DNA of 60,736 nt from an uncultured Elioraea sp. (lineage in GTDB: Bacteria; Pseudomonadota; Alphaproteobacteria; Acetobacterales; Acetobacteraceae): positions 1 through 60,736 of the forward strand of contig CALLUO010000021.1 of the NCBI GenBank assembly GCA_938010425.1, read 5' to 3'. Made by a program: the position numbers and the translations under genes. The notes beneath the pieces were generated by a model. The model worked only from the letters and a program-made list of their open reading frames with translations. It had not been told where the DNA came from and did not search any database. The stretch's first letter is position 1. Every line of letters begins with the position of its first letter. Shown here one piece after another: positions 1-9,033 of this stretch.

Positions 1-878
1 GCGGCGTAGAGCGAGGGCAGCTCCCGGTGCGGCACCGAACCGAGGAACCGCACGCGATCCGCCACCCCAAGCCGCGCCGCAAGCGCCTCGAGCCGCGCGC
101 GCTCCGGTCCCTCGCCGGCGATCAGAAGCTGCCTACCGGGAAGCAACGACAGGGCTTCGATCGTTAGATGGTGGCGTTTGCGCGGCACAAGCAGCCCGAC
201 AGAGAGTATTGTCGGCCCCTCAAGCCCGAGCGCATGGCGGAGCGCAGCCCGATCTGAGGGCGGGCGGAACAGGGCCAGATCGACTCCGTTGCGCAAAACG
301 ACCACGCGCTCCGCAGATACGCCTAGCGAAACAAGCCCCTCCTTCAGCGCTGCACTGACCGCGATCAGTCCGTCGGCGCGAGCGAGCGCGCGGCGGATCA
401 TGTACCCCGGCAGCCAATAGTTGGGGAACTGGCTTGTGTCGGAGCCGCGTGCGGTCAGCACAACGGGCAGGCCGAAGCGCTGGGCCACCGCCACCGCCGC
501 CACCCCGTCGGGGAAGAGGTAGTGCGCATCGATCAGGTCAAACCGTTCCCCCTCGGCGTGAAGCCGTCTAACCGCTGAGGCCAACGCGCGCGCGTAGGTG
601 ATCGGGTTGGTTGCCATGCCAAGCCCGGGAACAGCCAGGAAGCGCGGGTGGAGCAAGCGCAGCCCATGGCGGTATTCTTCCGCCGGTATCGTGCCTGTTT
701 TCGGCCCGCGACCTGGGAACCAGGGTACTGGCGCAACCACGACGCTGCTGGCCTCACCGCTGGCGACGAGATGCCTGAGCCTGTTCTCGACGAACACGCC
801 ATGATTGGGCATGGCGGGGTTTGGGTAGAGGCTGCTGACGGTAAGCAGGCGAAGGGGTCTGTCTTGGCTCGTCCCCAT
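1..878 (-). CDS. Family 4 glycosyltransferase, C-terminus cut by window edge
   Basis: Reading leftward from ATG at 878 gives MGTSQDRPLRLLTVSSLYPN, a classic GT-B opening, followed by MPNHGVFVENRL, then LIDAHYLFPDGVAA, VVLTARGSDTSQFPN, LRNGVDLALFRP and SVGLLVPRKRHH. These are hallmarks of retaining GT4 enzymes that transfer sugars from nucleotide donors onto a lipid-linked chain in the cytoplasm. About 292 codons are visible; the end of the C-terminal donor domain lies outside. It is the last visible gene of the leftward arm of the XrtA-type exopolysaccharide locus, so it probably adds a sugar to that repeat unit. The exact sugar cannot be told. Its first 125 bases are shared with the small ORF upstream. 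Confidence 0.85.
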   Translation of the reverse strand, partial: MGTSQDRPLRLLTVSSLYPNPAMPNHGVFVENRLRHLVASGEASSVVVAPVPWFPGRGPKTGTIPAEEYRHGLRLLHPRFLAVPGLGMATNPITYARALASAVRRLHAEGERFDLIDAHYLFPDGVAAVAVAQRFGLPVVLTARGSDTSQFPNYWLPGYMIRRALARADGLIAVSAALKEGLVSLGVSAERVVVLRNGVDLALFRPPSDRAALRHALGLEGPTILSVGLLVPRKRHHLTIEALSLLPGRQLLIAGEGPERARLEALAARLGVADRVRFLGSVPHRELPSLYA

Positions 879-996
879 CCGGCTCGATTCGGTCGAAGGG
901 GAACCAGAGGTTTCGTCTGCGCTCGGGTGGAAGAACAGCCCAGAGGCACAGCCAGGCGACAGCGATGAGGGTGAGGCCGAAGAGGACACTCTGCAT
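754..996 (-). CDS. Small single-pass membrane protein overlapping the glycosyltransferase start
   Basis: The start is well supported: AGGAGG lies about six bases before ATG at 996. The first 20 residues (MQSVLFGLTLIAVAWLCLWA) form one membrane helix, followed by a basic cytoplasmic segment PPERRRNLWFPFDRIEPDG. The reading frame then continues about 40 codons inside the glycosyltransferase gene in another frame, where its composition is that of an out-of-frame shadow. Either the true protein ends in this overlap, or a frameshift has removed the original stop, or the helix was once joined to the glycosyltransferase. I do not recognise the family. The gene lies 39 bases after the polymerase gene and is probably in the same operon. 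Confidence 0.5.
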   Translation of the reverse strand: MQSVLFGLTLIAVAWLCLWAVLPPERRRNLWFPFDRIEPDGDEPRQTPSPAYRQQPLPKPRHAQSWRVRREQAQASRRQR

Positions 997-1035
997 GCTC
1001 CCTCCTGAGTCTCGGCGGGCAGGCTCATCGCACGG

Positions 1036-2415
1036 TCACGGCGCGGCGCGCGTGCGCCACGACGTCCCTGCCGATGGCCGCGCTGGCGCGGGTCTGGGCG
1101 CGTGAGCCGCGGGGGGCACGGCAAAAGACCTCGTCGCTTGCCGCCAGCCCGTGGTTTGGGCCTGACGCTGCGCCGCCGGCACAGCGACAAGCTGATGCGC
1201 TGCGCTGAGCAGCGAGACCAGGGTGAGGTAACCGTCCCAGTATTGCAGCGAAAGAAAGGATCCGCCGGCAGCGTAGGCGACGAGAGACACCTGGCTCATC
1301 CGCCCCAGCGTTTCGACCCAGGCATGGCGGGGATCAGCCCGGCCAAGCCTAACCAGGCGTGCGGCGTAGACGAACCCCGCGACGAGGATGCCGAGCCAGA
1401 TCGCGAACACGATGAAGCCGTGCTCGCCCAGTGTCTCAAACCAGATACTGTGCGCCGCGCGGGCGGGTACGCCGGGCGTGAAGCGATCGACGATCCTTTG
1501 TTCGTACATCGCCTGGAAGCCGCCCCCGGTGAGCGGTCGGGCGAGGGCGATCCTAAGCGAAGTCTCCCAGATCTTGACCCGCCCCATGGCGGAGGCGTCG
1601 TCCTGGTAGTCGAGGATCGTGCGCATGCGATGTTCCCAGGACTCTGGCATAAAGCTGAGCACTGCTGCGCCGGCGATGCCGATGCCTAGGCCGGAGAGGA
1701 TCTTGCCTTGGCTGCGCAGCCACAGGACAAACCCGGCACAGACAAAGGCCACCAGCGCCCCGCGCGATTGTGTGCCGATGGCGGCGAACAGCGTCAGCAC
1801 CATCACCACCAGGAGGCCGAGTCGAACGACCGCATACTTCGATTGCACGCGCAGGTGGTTCATCAGCGGCAGGATGAACAGCAACGCCACCGCAAGGTGG
1901 TTTCGGTCTGCGATCATGGTGTCGCGCGGGCCGAGCACGCGGTTTCCCCCGCCCGTCAACAGCGTGAAGCCGCCGCCGCGCACACCGTAGAAACCAAGCG
2001 AAATCGCCATCATCCAGAGCAGGGCGTGGATGCGGTTGGCATCGGTGGCAAGAGCGCGCGTTAGCAGCACGCCTGCGATGATCTTGATCACCTTGTCGTA
2101 GCGCGCCCACACCCGTGCCGGCGACGAGATGGCGGCAAGCGAGGTGATCGTGATGCCGATGGCGAACAGGATGAGCAGGACCGTGAGTGCATCGCGCGGC
2201 AGCCGCTTTGGTTCGCGGGCGATCAGGCAACCGATCAGTGTGGCGAGGAAGGTGACCATCGCCCACGGGATGTCGGAGGCGAAGCCATAGATCATGCGGT
2301 GCGGGCTCATGAACGAAACCCACGACCACAGCAGCACGCCAACGAAGGGCTTGCCGAACGCGGTTACTGCGAGCAGCGGCAGAATAATCGCGGTGAAGGC
2401 GATGCTGCGAAGCAT
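1036..2415 (-). CDS. O-antigen-ligase/Wzy-like protein, exosortase A system-associated
   Basis: A 459-residue polytopic inner-membrane protein with about ten hydrophobic segments. The segments MLRSIAFTAIILPLLA, GVLLWSWVSFMSPHRM, DRNHLAVALLFILPL, GTQSRGALVA and the periplasmic-loop region AHSIWFETLGEHGF match the O-antigen ligase (Wzy_C) superfamily, closest by eye to the branch called 'putative O-glycosylation ligase, exosortase A-associated'. Known members polymerise or ligate lipid-linked glycans on the periplasmic side. The C-terminal 50 residues are Pro/Ala/Arg-rich and probably disordered. The gene follows prsT by 30 bases. Whether it is polymerase or protein O-glycan ligase cannot be decided from sequence. 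Confidence 0.85.
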   Translation of the reverse strand: MLRSIAFTAIILPLLAVTAFGKPFVGVLLWSWVSFMSPHRMIYGFASDIPWAMVTFLATLIGCLIAREPKRLPRDALTVLLILFAIGITITSLAAISSPARVWARYDKVIKIIAGVLLTRALATDANRIHALLWMMAISLGFYGVRGGGFTLLTGGGNRVLGPRDTMIADRNHLAVALLFILPLMNHLRVQSKYAVVRLGLLVVMVLTLFAAIGTQSRGALVAFVCAGFVLWLRSQGKILSGLGIGIAGAAVLSFMPESWEHRMRTILDYQDDASAMGRVKIWETSLRIALARPLTGGGFQAMYEQRIVDRFTPGVPARAAHSIWFETLGEHGFIVFAIWLGILVAGFVYAARLVRLGRADPRHAWVETLGRMSQVSLVAYAAGGSFLSLQYWDGYLTLVSLLSAAHQLVAVPAAQRQAQTTGWRQATRSFAVPPAAHAPRPAPARPSAGTSWRTRAAP

Positions 2416-2445
2416 GGGCTTGATGCGCCGTCCGCTTGTGCCGCG

Positions 2446-5274
2446 CTAGCGCGGGGTGGGGCGCAAGCGCGCGAGTAGGGCCTCCGCTTCGGCCCGTTCG
2501 GCGAAGCGGAGATTGGCGGCGATGATGGGCTCGAGCACGCGCACCGCTTCCTCGCGCGCGCCGGTCGCGGCGAGTCCGTGGGCGAAGCGGACAAAGATGC
2601 CTGGATCGGGCTGCGGCCGTTGCGCTGCCCCGGCAGCCGCTTGGCGGAGGAAGGGCAGCGCGGCATCCGCGCGGCCGATGCGGAACAGGATCCAGCCCAA
2701 GGTGTCGGCGGTCTCGGGTGTAGGGGTGAGGAAATAGGCGCGCTCGGCAAGGCGAAGCGCTTCGGCGAGCTTGGCCCTGCCGGCCTCGGTCTCGCTCTCC
2801 GCCCGCGCCTGGATCAACCAGGCGAGGTTATTGGCGGAAATACCATCGTCGGGCCGGGCGGCGACCACTTTGCGCAGGCGAGTCTCGGCTGAACTCGTCT
2901 CGCCCTGAAGGATCTCGATCTGCGCCAGAAGGGCGTGGGTGCCGATGTCCTCGGGTTCGCGCTCGAGCCAAGCCTTGAGCGCCGCTGCGGCGCGGTCCAG
3001 CCGACCGGCCGCCTGCCACGCTCCCGCCTGGGCTTGCGCCAGCGCTGCCGAAGGCGCGGTGCGGTAAGCCGCCTCGTATGCTGCCGCCGCCTCCTCAACC
3101 CGGTTCGCCGCCATCAGCAGGGTGCCGCGCAAGGACAGCGAAGCCGGCCATGTGTCCCGTTGCCGTGCGAGCGAATCGGCGAGATCGAGTGCAGCATCAA
3201 GCCCGCGCGCATCCCGCACCAGTTCGACAAGCCCCTGCAGCAGCAGCCCATCCGTCGGCTGCTGCCTGATCCCCTGCTGCAGCACCGCCTCTGCTGCGCC
3301 AACCTCGTTGCGACGGGCGAGCAGGGTGGCGAGTTGGCGGCGGGCGATCGAAGAGCGCGGGTCCTGCGCGAGCGCGGTCCGCGCCGCCGCCTCAGCTTCC
3401 GCCATCTGCCCAGCTTGGGCGCGGGCCTCGGCAAGCACGATCAGATGCTGGGTGGTACGGGCACGATCGCGCCAGGCCGGCGAGTCGAGCACCTCCACCG
3501 CTTTGGTCGGCTGGCCGAGCCGCAGATAGGCCCCAGCAAGGGCGAGGGCGACCGCGCTTGAGGTCGGGTTTGCGGCGTAGGTCCGCTCCAGGATGGCGAG
3601 CGCCGAGGCGCTGTGCGGCCCGCCCGAACCGGCTGCGGTCGCAATTCTGCGCAAAGCCTCGGCGTTTTCCGGGTCGCGCTCCAGCACTTCGGCAAGCATG
3701 CGCTCAGTGCGCGCCGCATCGTTCTCGATCGCGGCGATGCGGGCGAGGCCGAGCCGCGCGCGCACGCTGTCCGGCTGGGTGCGCAGCACCGCCTCGAAGC
3801 GCTCTTTCGCTCCAGCGAGATCAAGCCGGATCAGGCGGATGGTCGCCTCGACGATGCCGGCGAGCTCGCCCTGGCGAGCCTCAGGGCCGAGCTTCTCGAG
3901 TTCGGCCTGGGCGGTGTCCAGATCGCCGAGCGCGAGGGCGGCGGAGGCCAGAACCTCGCGCGCTCCCCTCTGGTCGGGAGAGAGGGCAAGAGCGGCCCGG
4001 GCCGCTTCGGCAGCGGCGACGGTCTCGCCCACGGCGAGGCGAGCGACCGCGAGCCGGGTCAGAATGCCGGGATCCTGCGGCGCGAGCTCGGCCGCGCGCT
4101 CAAAAGCCTCGCGCGCTTCCGTCCGACGACGCATGGCAGCATGCGCCCGGCCCAGCATGTCGTAAGCCTCAGCGTCTGCGCGCCCGCGCTGTGCGAGGCG
4201 AGCGAGCGTGCCGGCCGCAGCGTCCGGCGCTCCGCGCTCCATTTCCAGTGTGGCGAGCAGCTTCGCTCCGCGCGGATCGTCGGGCCGGCGCGCGACGTGG
4301 CGCTGGGCGGCATCTTCGGCCTGTGCTGTTTGGCCCAGCGCCCGCTTCACCGTCGCCAGCACGAGGAGCCCGTCTGGCAGGTTGGCTAAGGTTTGCCCTG
4401 GAATGCGGCTGAGCGCTTGGTCGGCACCCTGGAAGTCGCGCGCCTGCACTTTCAGCATGGCATCGAGGAGCAGCCCGACCGGCAGGTTGGGGGCAAGCCT
4501 GAGCCCGGCGGCCACATCGCGTCGCGCCCCCTCGAAGTCGCCGAGCCGCATCAGCACCTCGCCGCGGCGCAGGAGGGGCAAAGGATCGCCTGGGGCGCGC
4601 GCGATGATGCGCCCGAAGGTTTCGACCGCGGCGGAGAGTTCGCCGCGCTCGAACTGCAGTGCCGCTTTGCGGTTCAGAGCCTCCACGTGATCGGGATCGA
4701 TGGCGAGGGCGGCATCGAGCGCGGCTTCGGCCCCGGCGCGGTCGCCTTCCGCGGCGGCCACCGAGGCCCGGGCGAGATGCGCCTCGACGAGGCGGGGAGC
4801 GAGCTGCACCGCGGTCGCAGCCTCGCGCTTGGCGTCCTCGCGACGGTCGAGAGCCAAGAGAGCGATGGCGCGGAAGGCAGCGACGGTCCCCGCCACCTCG
4901 GCTGGCGCACTGCCCTCGGACACGGGGAAGTCGCGGAGAAGCTCGTTGTGCCGGCGCTGTAGCAGATAGGCGCGAAGCAGCAGCAGCGTGCCCTCGCGCC
5001 GGTCGAGGCCGCGCTCCAGCGCCGCCCGGGCCTCCTTTTCCGCCGTGTCGCCGTCGCCGAGGGCGAGCGAGACCCGGGCCAGGGCAGCGCGGAGGGCGGG
5101 ATCGTTCGGATTGGCCCGGATCGCGTTGCGCCACTCGATTTGCGCTGCGCGCAGATCCCCCCTCGCCTCAGCCGCGCGGGCCCGCTCCGGATTGGCGGAG
5201 ACGGGCGCGGCGAGCAGGAGAGCGCCGAAGGCAAGGGTGACCCAGCAAAATGGGGCACGAGAGCGGATGATCAT
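2446..5274 (-). CDS. prsT: PEP-CTERM/XrtA system TPR lipoprotein-like protein PrsT
   Basis: 942 residues beginning with a signal peptide (APFCWVTLAFGALLLAAPVSA) and then almost wholly tetratricopeptide repeats, recognisable by recurring A-x-G-x-x-x-x-A and P-x-x-x-x-A spacing (for example ARAAEARGDLRAAQIEWRNA and LLRRGEVLMRLGDFEGARRD). Length and repeat content match PrsT of exosortase A loci, which is about 900 residues. PrsT probably acts in the periplasm as a scaffold for polymer assembly or PEP-CTERM protein handling; its exact role is not settled. There is no lipobox Cys at the cleavage site, so it should be soluble. It lies 15 bases after prsR, consistent with one prsK-prsR-prsT transcript. 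Confidence 0.9.
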   Translation of the reverse strand: MIIRSRAPFCWVTLAFGALLLAAPVSANPERARAAEARGDLRAAQIEWRNAIRANPNDPALRAALARVSLALGDGDTAEKEARAALERGLDRREGTLLLLRAYLLQRRHNELLRDFPVSEGSAPAEVAGTVAAFRAIALLALDRREDAKREAATAVQLAPRLVEAHLARASVAAAEGDRAGAEAALDAALAIDPDHVEALNRKAALQFERGELSAAVETFGRIIARAPGDPLPLLRRGEVLMRLGDFEGARRDVAAGLRLAPNLPVGLLLDAMLKVQARDFQGADQALSRIPGQTLANLPDGLLVLATVKRALGQTAQAEDAAQRHVARRPDDPRGAKLLATLEMERGAPDAAAGTLARLAQRGRADAEAYDMLGRAHAAMRRRTEAREAFERAAELAPQDPGILTRLAVARLAVGETVAAAEAARAALALSPDQRGAREVLASAALALGDLDTAQAELEKLGPEARQGELAGIVEATIRLIRLDLAGAKERFEAVLRTQPDSVRARLGLARIAAIENDAARTERMLAEVLERDPENAEALRRIATAAGSGGPHSASALAILERTYAANPTSSAVALALAGAYLRLGQPTKAVEVLDSPAWRDRARTTQHLIVLAEARAQAGQMAEAEAAARTALAQDPRSSIARRQLATLLARRNEVGAAEAVLQQGIRQQPTDGLLLQGLVELVRDARGLDAALDLADSLARQRDTWPASLSLRGTLLMAANRVEEAAAAYEAAYRTAPSAALAQAQAGAWQAAGRLDRAAAALKAWLEREPEDIGTHALLAQIEILQGETSSAETRLRKVVAARPDDGISANNLAWLIQARAESETEAGRAKLAEALRLAERAYFLTPTPETADTLGWILFRIGRADAALPFLRQAAAGAAQRPQPDPGIFVRFAHGLAATGAREEAVRVLEPIIAANLRFAERAEAEALLARLRPTPR

Positions 5275-5289
5275 CTGTCTCTCTCTCCG

Positions 5290-6699
5290 TTAGGCGGCGC
5301 CCAGCGGGTCGGTCGCCGGCGTCTCTGCTTTTGGCACGGCGATTCCGTGCGTCTCGAGCAGCGCGTAGAGGGTGGGGCGGCTGATGCCGAGCAGGCGGGC
5401 GGCCTGGGTGAGGCTGCCCCCGGCATGGGCGAGGGCCTTTTGGATCGTCTCGCGCTCGGCGCGCAGCCGGGCCAGGCGAAGGTCGAACCCTGTCTCGGCA
5501 GCTTCGTCCTTCGCCGCCTCGGCCGGCGCCTCGAGCTCCAGGTCGAGGGCGGAAACAAAAGGCCCCTCGCTCATCAGCACGGCGCGGCGCACCCGGTTTT
5601 GCAACTCGCGCACGTTGCCAGGCCAGGGGTAGGCGAGCAGGGCAGCCTCGGCGGAGGGATCGAACCCGCGCAGGCGGCGGCCGAACTCGCGCGCATCGCG
5701 AGCAAGGAAGGCGCGGGCGAGCAGAAGCACATCCTGCCCTCGATCGCGCAAGGGGGGGATGCGCACCGTCACCGCGTTCAGCCGGTAAAGCAGGTCAGGG
5801 CGGAAGAGGCCCTCGGCCGCCCGCTGCTCCAGCGGCTGATTGGTGGCGGAGACAAGGCGGACATCGACGCTGATTGGCGTGCGCCCCCCGAGCCGCTCGA
5901 TCGTGCGTTCCTCGAGAAAACGGAGGAGCTTAGCCTGAAGTGCAAGTGGCAAATCGCCGATCTCGTCGAGAAAGAGGGTGCCACCATTCGCCTGCTCGAA
6001 TTTGCCGATGACTTGGCGGATGGCGCCGGTGAAGGCCCCCTTTTCGTGCCCGAAAAGTTCGGCTTCCAGCAAGGTCTCGGGGATCGCTGCGGCGTTGATG
6101 GCGATGAAAGGCTTGTCTGCGCGCGGACCCATGTGATGCAGCGCCCGCGCCAGCGCCTCTTTGCCAGTGCCAGACTCGCCGAGCAGCAAAACCGGAACCG
6201 CGACGGAAGCAAGACGTTCGATCTGTCGGCAAATGGCGAGCATGCGCTCGTCCGCGGTGAGGATGCCCTGGATCGGTGAGGCGCGCGGCGCAGCGGCGAG
6301 GCGCTGATTTTCTTCCTCGAGCATGCGCAGGCGCAGCGCGCGGTCGAGCACGATGCGCAGCACGCCGAGATCGGCCGGCTTGGGGCAGAAGTCGTAGGCG
6401 CCGAGCGCGACGGCGCGCAGCATGTTCGCGCGCTGGTCCTGGCCCGAAGAGACCACGATCGGCATGGTTGGAGAGAGCTGGCGCAGCGCTGCCAAGGTGG
6501 CGAACCCTTCGCTGACACCCTCTGGATCCGGCGGCAGGCCGAGGTCGAGCAGCACCACATGGGGCTTTTCCCGCCTGGCAGCGGCCTCCGCCGTGGCACG
6601 ATCTGAAGCCAGGACCACGCGCCAAGCGGGGAAGCCCCACTTGTACTGCATGGCGAGGCCTTCATCATCTTCGACCACGAGGAGCTTTGGCTTGCTCAT
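5290..6699 (-). CDS. prsR: Sigma-54-dependent response regulator PrsR
   Basis: 469 residues in three domains. A receiver spans about 1-120, with acidic pair E10/D11/D12, phospho-acceptor D52 in LLDLGLPP and K107. An AAA+ sigma-54 interaction domain spans about 145-370, with Walker A GESGTGKE (174-181), the sigma-54 contact loop GAFTGA (221-226) and Walker B LFLDEIGD (242-249). A Fis-type helix-turn-helix ends the protein (GGSLTQAARLLGISRPTLYA). This is the PEP-CTERM-box response regulator family, which activates sigma-54 promoters after phosphorylation by PrsK. The start overlaps the prsK stop by four bases (ATGA). The nearest candidate target here is the PEP-CTERM gene near 44.7 kb. Confidence 0.93.
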   Translation of the reverse strand: MSKPKLLVVEDDEGLAMQYKWGFPAWRVVLASDRATAEAAARREKPHVVLLDLGLPPDPEGVSEGFATLAALRQLSPTMPIVVSSGQDQRANMLRAVALGAYDFCPKPADLGVLRIVLDRALRLRMLEEENQRLAAAPRASPIQGILTADERMLAICRQIERLASVAVPVLLLGESGTGKEALARALHHMGPRADKPFIAINAAAIPETLLEAELFGHEKGAFTGAIRQVIGKFEQANGGTLFLDEIGDLPLALQAKLLRFLEERTIERLGGRTPISVDVRLVSATNQPLEQRAAEGLFRPDLLYRLNAVTVRIPPLRDRGQDVLLLARAFLARDAREFGRRLRGFDPSAEAALLAYPWPGNVRELQNRVRRAVLMSEGPFVSALDLELEAPAEAAKDEAAETGFDLRLARLRAERETIQKALAHAGGSLTQAARLLGISRPTLYALLETHGIAVPKAETPATDPLGAA

Positions 6700-8762
6700 G
6701 CCGCCTTCTCCTCCGGCGGCAGGGGCGATGGTTCGTGCGCGCGTCGTGCGAGCGGCAAGCTAAGGCGCATGGTCGTGCCACGGCCTGGCACGCTGAAGGC
6801 CTCGAGATCGCCGCCCGCCTCGCGTGCCAATTCCCGCGCCTGCCATGCGCCGATGCCGCTGCCCTTTTCTTTACCCGCCGTGCTGAGCGGGCGAAAGAGA
6901 ACATCGCGGATGAACTCTGCGCTCATTCCCGGGCCGCGGTCGGTGATCTCGATCACAGCCAACCCGCCCTCTCGGCGCAGCACGACCTCGACCGGCGCAT
7001 CCCCTGGCGAGGCCTCGAGAGCATTGTTGAGCAGGTGGGTGACGGCGGCCTCCAACGCCTCGGCGGTGATCGCGACCGCAAGCCCGGCCTCAGCGGTCAG
7101 GCGCACGCGTTTTCCGTGCCGGCGGGCAAGCAGGCTCAGGTGCTCTGCTGGATCGAGAAGCAAGGCGGGAGGGTGCGCTGGCGCAGGCTTCGTCGCTGCG
7201 GCCGGGCCGCGCAGGCGGGCGAGTAGGCTGTCGATACGGTCGGCGGCCAGCCGAACGGTGGCTAGCATGTCGCGCTGGAACTCGTGGTCCTCGAGATTGT
7301 CCTCGGCATTGGCGAGCAGGAGGCGGAGCTGGCTGGCGACGGTTTTCACGTCGTGCGCGACGAAGGCAAAGCGCTTGGCATAGTCGGTGAGACGGCGGTT
7401 CTCGGCCAGCCGCTCGGCGGCGCGGCGTTCGGAGAGGAACACTGCAACCTCGGAGCCAATGGCGCGCAACAGGTCGAAGGTTTCGCCATCCAACGGGAAG
7501 GGGGCACGCGGCGGGGCGAGGAGGACAAGGCCGATCATGCCCTCGCGCGGGTGCCGAAGTGGTACGGCGAGCCAGATCGGGCGAGGTGCCTCATTTGGCA
7601 GGTCGGTGCAGTGACCCTCCCCGCAGTCGAGGATCCACTCCCCACCGCGCAGGGCGCGCGCGAATGCTCCCTCACGGGGGAGCCTGAGCGAGGGGCAATC
7701 TGGCAGGTTCCAGGAGACTTGCCAACGCAGGAAAGGGTCTGAGCCGTCATCTGCGAGGAGAAGCACACCCGCCGGGCTGTCCACCGCATCGGCCACCGCG
7801 CGCACCGCCCGCAGCAGAGGCTCTTCCGTATTGTCTGCCGCTGACAGGGTGGCGAGGACGCGCTGCCACTCGCGTCGATAGTCGTAGCGGGCAGTAAAGA
7901 AATTGTCGACGATGCGGCGGCGAATGTGCGACCGGACGGTCTGCGAGGCGAGCGCGACGACGAGGCCGATGGTGGAGCAACCGAGCAGGCTCGCCCGCGC
8001 CACCTCACCCCAGGACGCACCGATGTGTCGCGCGACCTCGCCCACGAGGCCGACTGCGAGCAGGAAGACCCCGCCCACGATCAGCGTGGCGGCGTGGAAG
8101 ACGACGGTGCGCGAGACCGGCAGCGCCCGCCGCACGCGTCGATCGCGCGCGGCGGCGACCACGAGGAGAGGGAGGGCGGCGGCGGCGACCACTGCCCGCG
8201 CCTCGAGCAGGGCGGGCAGGAACTCCCGTCTCAGCACAGCATCGACTGCGACGACCAGGTCGATCGCGGCGAGTCCGCCGAGGGCGATACAGGGGAGGTT
8301 GACGTGCCAGCGCGCTGCCTCGCTGACGTTGCGGAACAGGTTTTCGGCCGCGAGAAGGATGAGCAAAGCGAAGGCCAAGCGGCCGATTAGGCCGGGCGAG
8401 GCGAGCGTGGGGCTGGTGAAGGGGGTAGGGGTGAGCCAGGCGGCCATGCCGATCGCCGCGGCGAGGCCGAGACCGGCGGCCGTGAAGCGCGCGACAGGGC
8501 GCACTGCGATGGCCCCGGCATAGCGGTGGTAGAGGACGAGGAGCGTGCCAAGCCAGGTGAGGGAGCGCAGCGCTTCTGCCAGTGCGGGCAGGCCGTTTAG
8601 AGGGTCGACTGGGGCGAGCGCGACTGCCCCGGCCCACGCTGCGGTGACGGTTGCTGCCAGGGCGAGGGCGAGCGGAACCCGACCCTTGCCGGCGGCAGCG
8701 GCGAGGACCGCCCACACCAGGCAGGCGATGGCGACGGCAAGATGAAGTCCAGCCGAGACCAT
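6696..8762 (-). CDS. prsK: PEP-CTERM system membrane sensor histidine kinase PrsK
   Basis: 688 residues from ATG at 8762 (MVSAGLHLAVAIACLVW). The open frame runs 140 codons further upstream, but that part is only translated tandem repeat and non-coding DNA. The N-terminal ~300 residues hold about eight or more membrane helices, as in PrsK. A GAF-like sensor follows (LLRAVRAVADAVDSPAGVLLL), then the dimerisation/phospho-acceptor helix with H in FAFVAHDVKT, and an ATPase domain with N-box (HLLNNALEAS), ITDRGPGM and GSGIGAWQAR. PrsK phosphorylates PrsR. It is the first gene of the leftward arm and is divergent from the export lipoprotein gene. Confidence 0.9.
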   Translation of the reverse strand: MVSAGLHLAVAIACLVWAVLAAAAGKGRVPLALALAATVTAAWAGAVALAPVDPLNGLPALAEALRSLTWLGTLLVLYHRYAGAIAVRPVARFTAAGLGLAAAIGMAAWLTPTPFTSPTLASPGLIGRLAFALLILLAAENLFRNVSEAARWHVNLPCIALGGLAAIDLVVAVDAVLRREFLPALLEARAVVAAAALPLLVVAAARDRRVRRALPVSRTVVFHAATLIVGGVFLLAVGLVGEVARHIGASWGEVARASLLGCSTIGLVVALASQTVRSHIRRRIVDNFFTARYDYRREWQRVLATLSAADNTEEPLLRAVRAVADAVDSPAGVLLLADDGSDPFLRWQVSWNLPDCPSLRLPREGAFARALRGGEWILDCGEGHCTDLPNEAPRPIWLAVPLRHPREGMIGLVLLAPPRAPFPLDGETFDLLRAIGSEVAVFLSERRAAERLAENRRLTDYAKRFAFVAHDVKTVASQLRLLLANAEDNLEDHEFQRDMLATVRLAADRIDSLLARLRGPAAATKPAPAHPPALLLDPAEHLSLLARRHGKRVRLTAEAGLAVAITAEALEAAVTHLLNNALEASPGDAPVEVVLRREGGLAVIEITDRGPGMSAEFIRDVLFRPLSTAGKEKGSGIGAWQARELAREAGGDLEAFSVPGRGTTMRLSLPLARRAHEPSPLPPEEKAA

Positions 8763-8814
8763 GCGCAGCGTTTCACCGTCCTGGGTGGCGTACCGTTCTT
8801 TCGACCGGCCGCCC

Positions 8815-8974
8815 GTTGGCCCCTGTGACCTTTGGCCCCGTGGACCTTTGGCCCCGTGGACCTTTGGCCCCGTGGACCTTTGGCCCCGTGGACCTTTGGC
8901 CCCGTGGACCTTTGGCCCCGTGAACCCCCGGCCTCGTGGACCCTCAGCCTCGTGGACCCCCGGAGCCGTCGGCG
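8815..8974. repeat. 16-bp tandem repeat array in the prsK upstream region
   Basis: The unit TTTGGCCCCGTGGACC repeats head to tail with exact 16-base spacing. A diverged unit starts at 8815, five exact units start at 8831, 8847, 8863, 8879 and 8895, a one-mismatch unit at 8911, and diverged units at 8927, 8943 and 8959. Because 16 is not a multiple of three, each strand reads open in several frames as a 16-residue periodic peptide (GPKVHGAKGPRGQRST), which extends apparent ORFs on both strands. It begins 52 bases upstream of the prsK start. It may be a slippage-prone spacer or a cluster of protein-binding sites. Confidence 0.97.
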
Positions 8975-9033
8975 AGCGAGCGGCGTGGACCGGACCCCCT
9001 CGGCAGTGGTAGCGCAAACGATCCGCGCGAAGC

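Noticed and set aside
5140-6279. 379-codon plus-strand frame
   Set aside because: Antisense of prsR, whose AAA+ motifs are intact.
8815-8974. CRISPR array
   Set aside because: Units are directly adjacent with no spacers and no cas genes are present.
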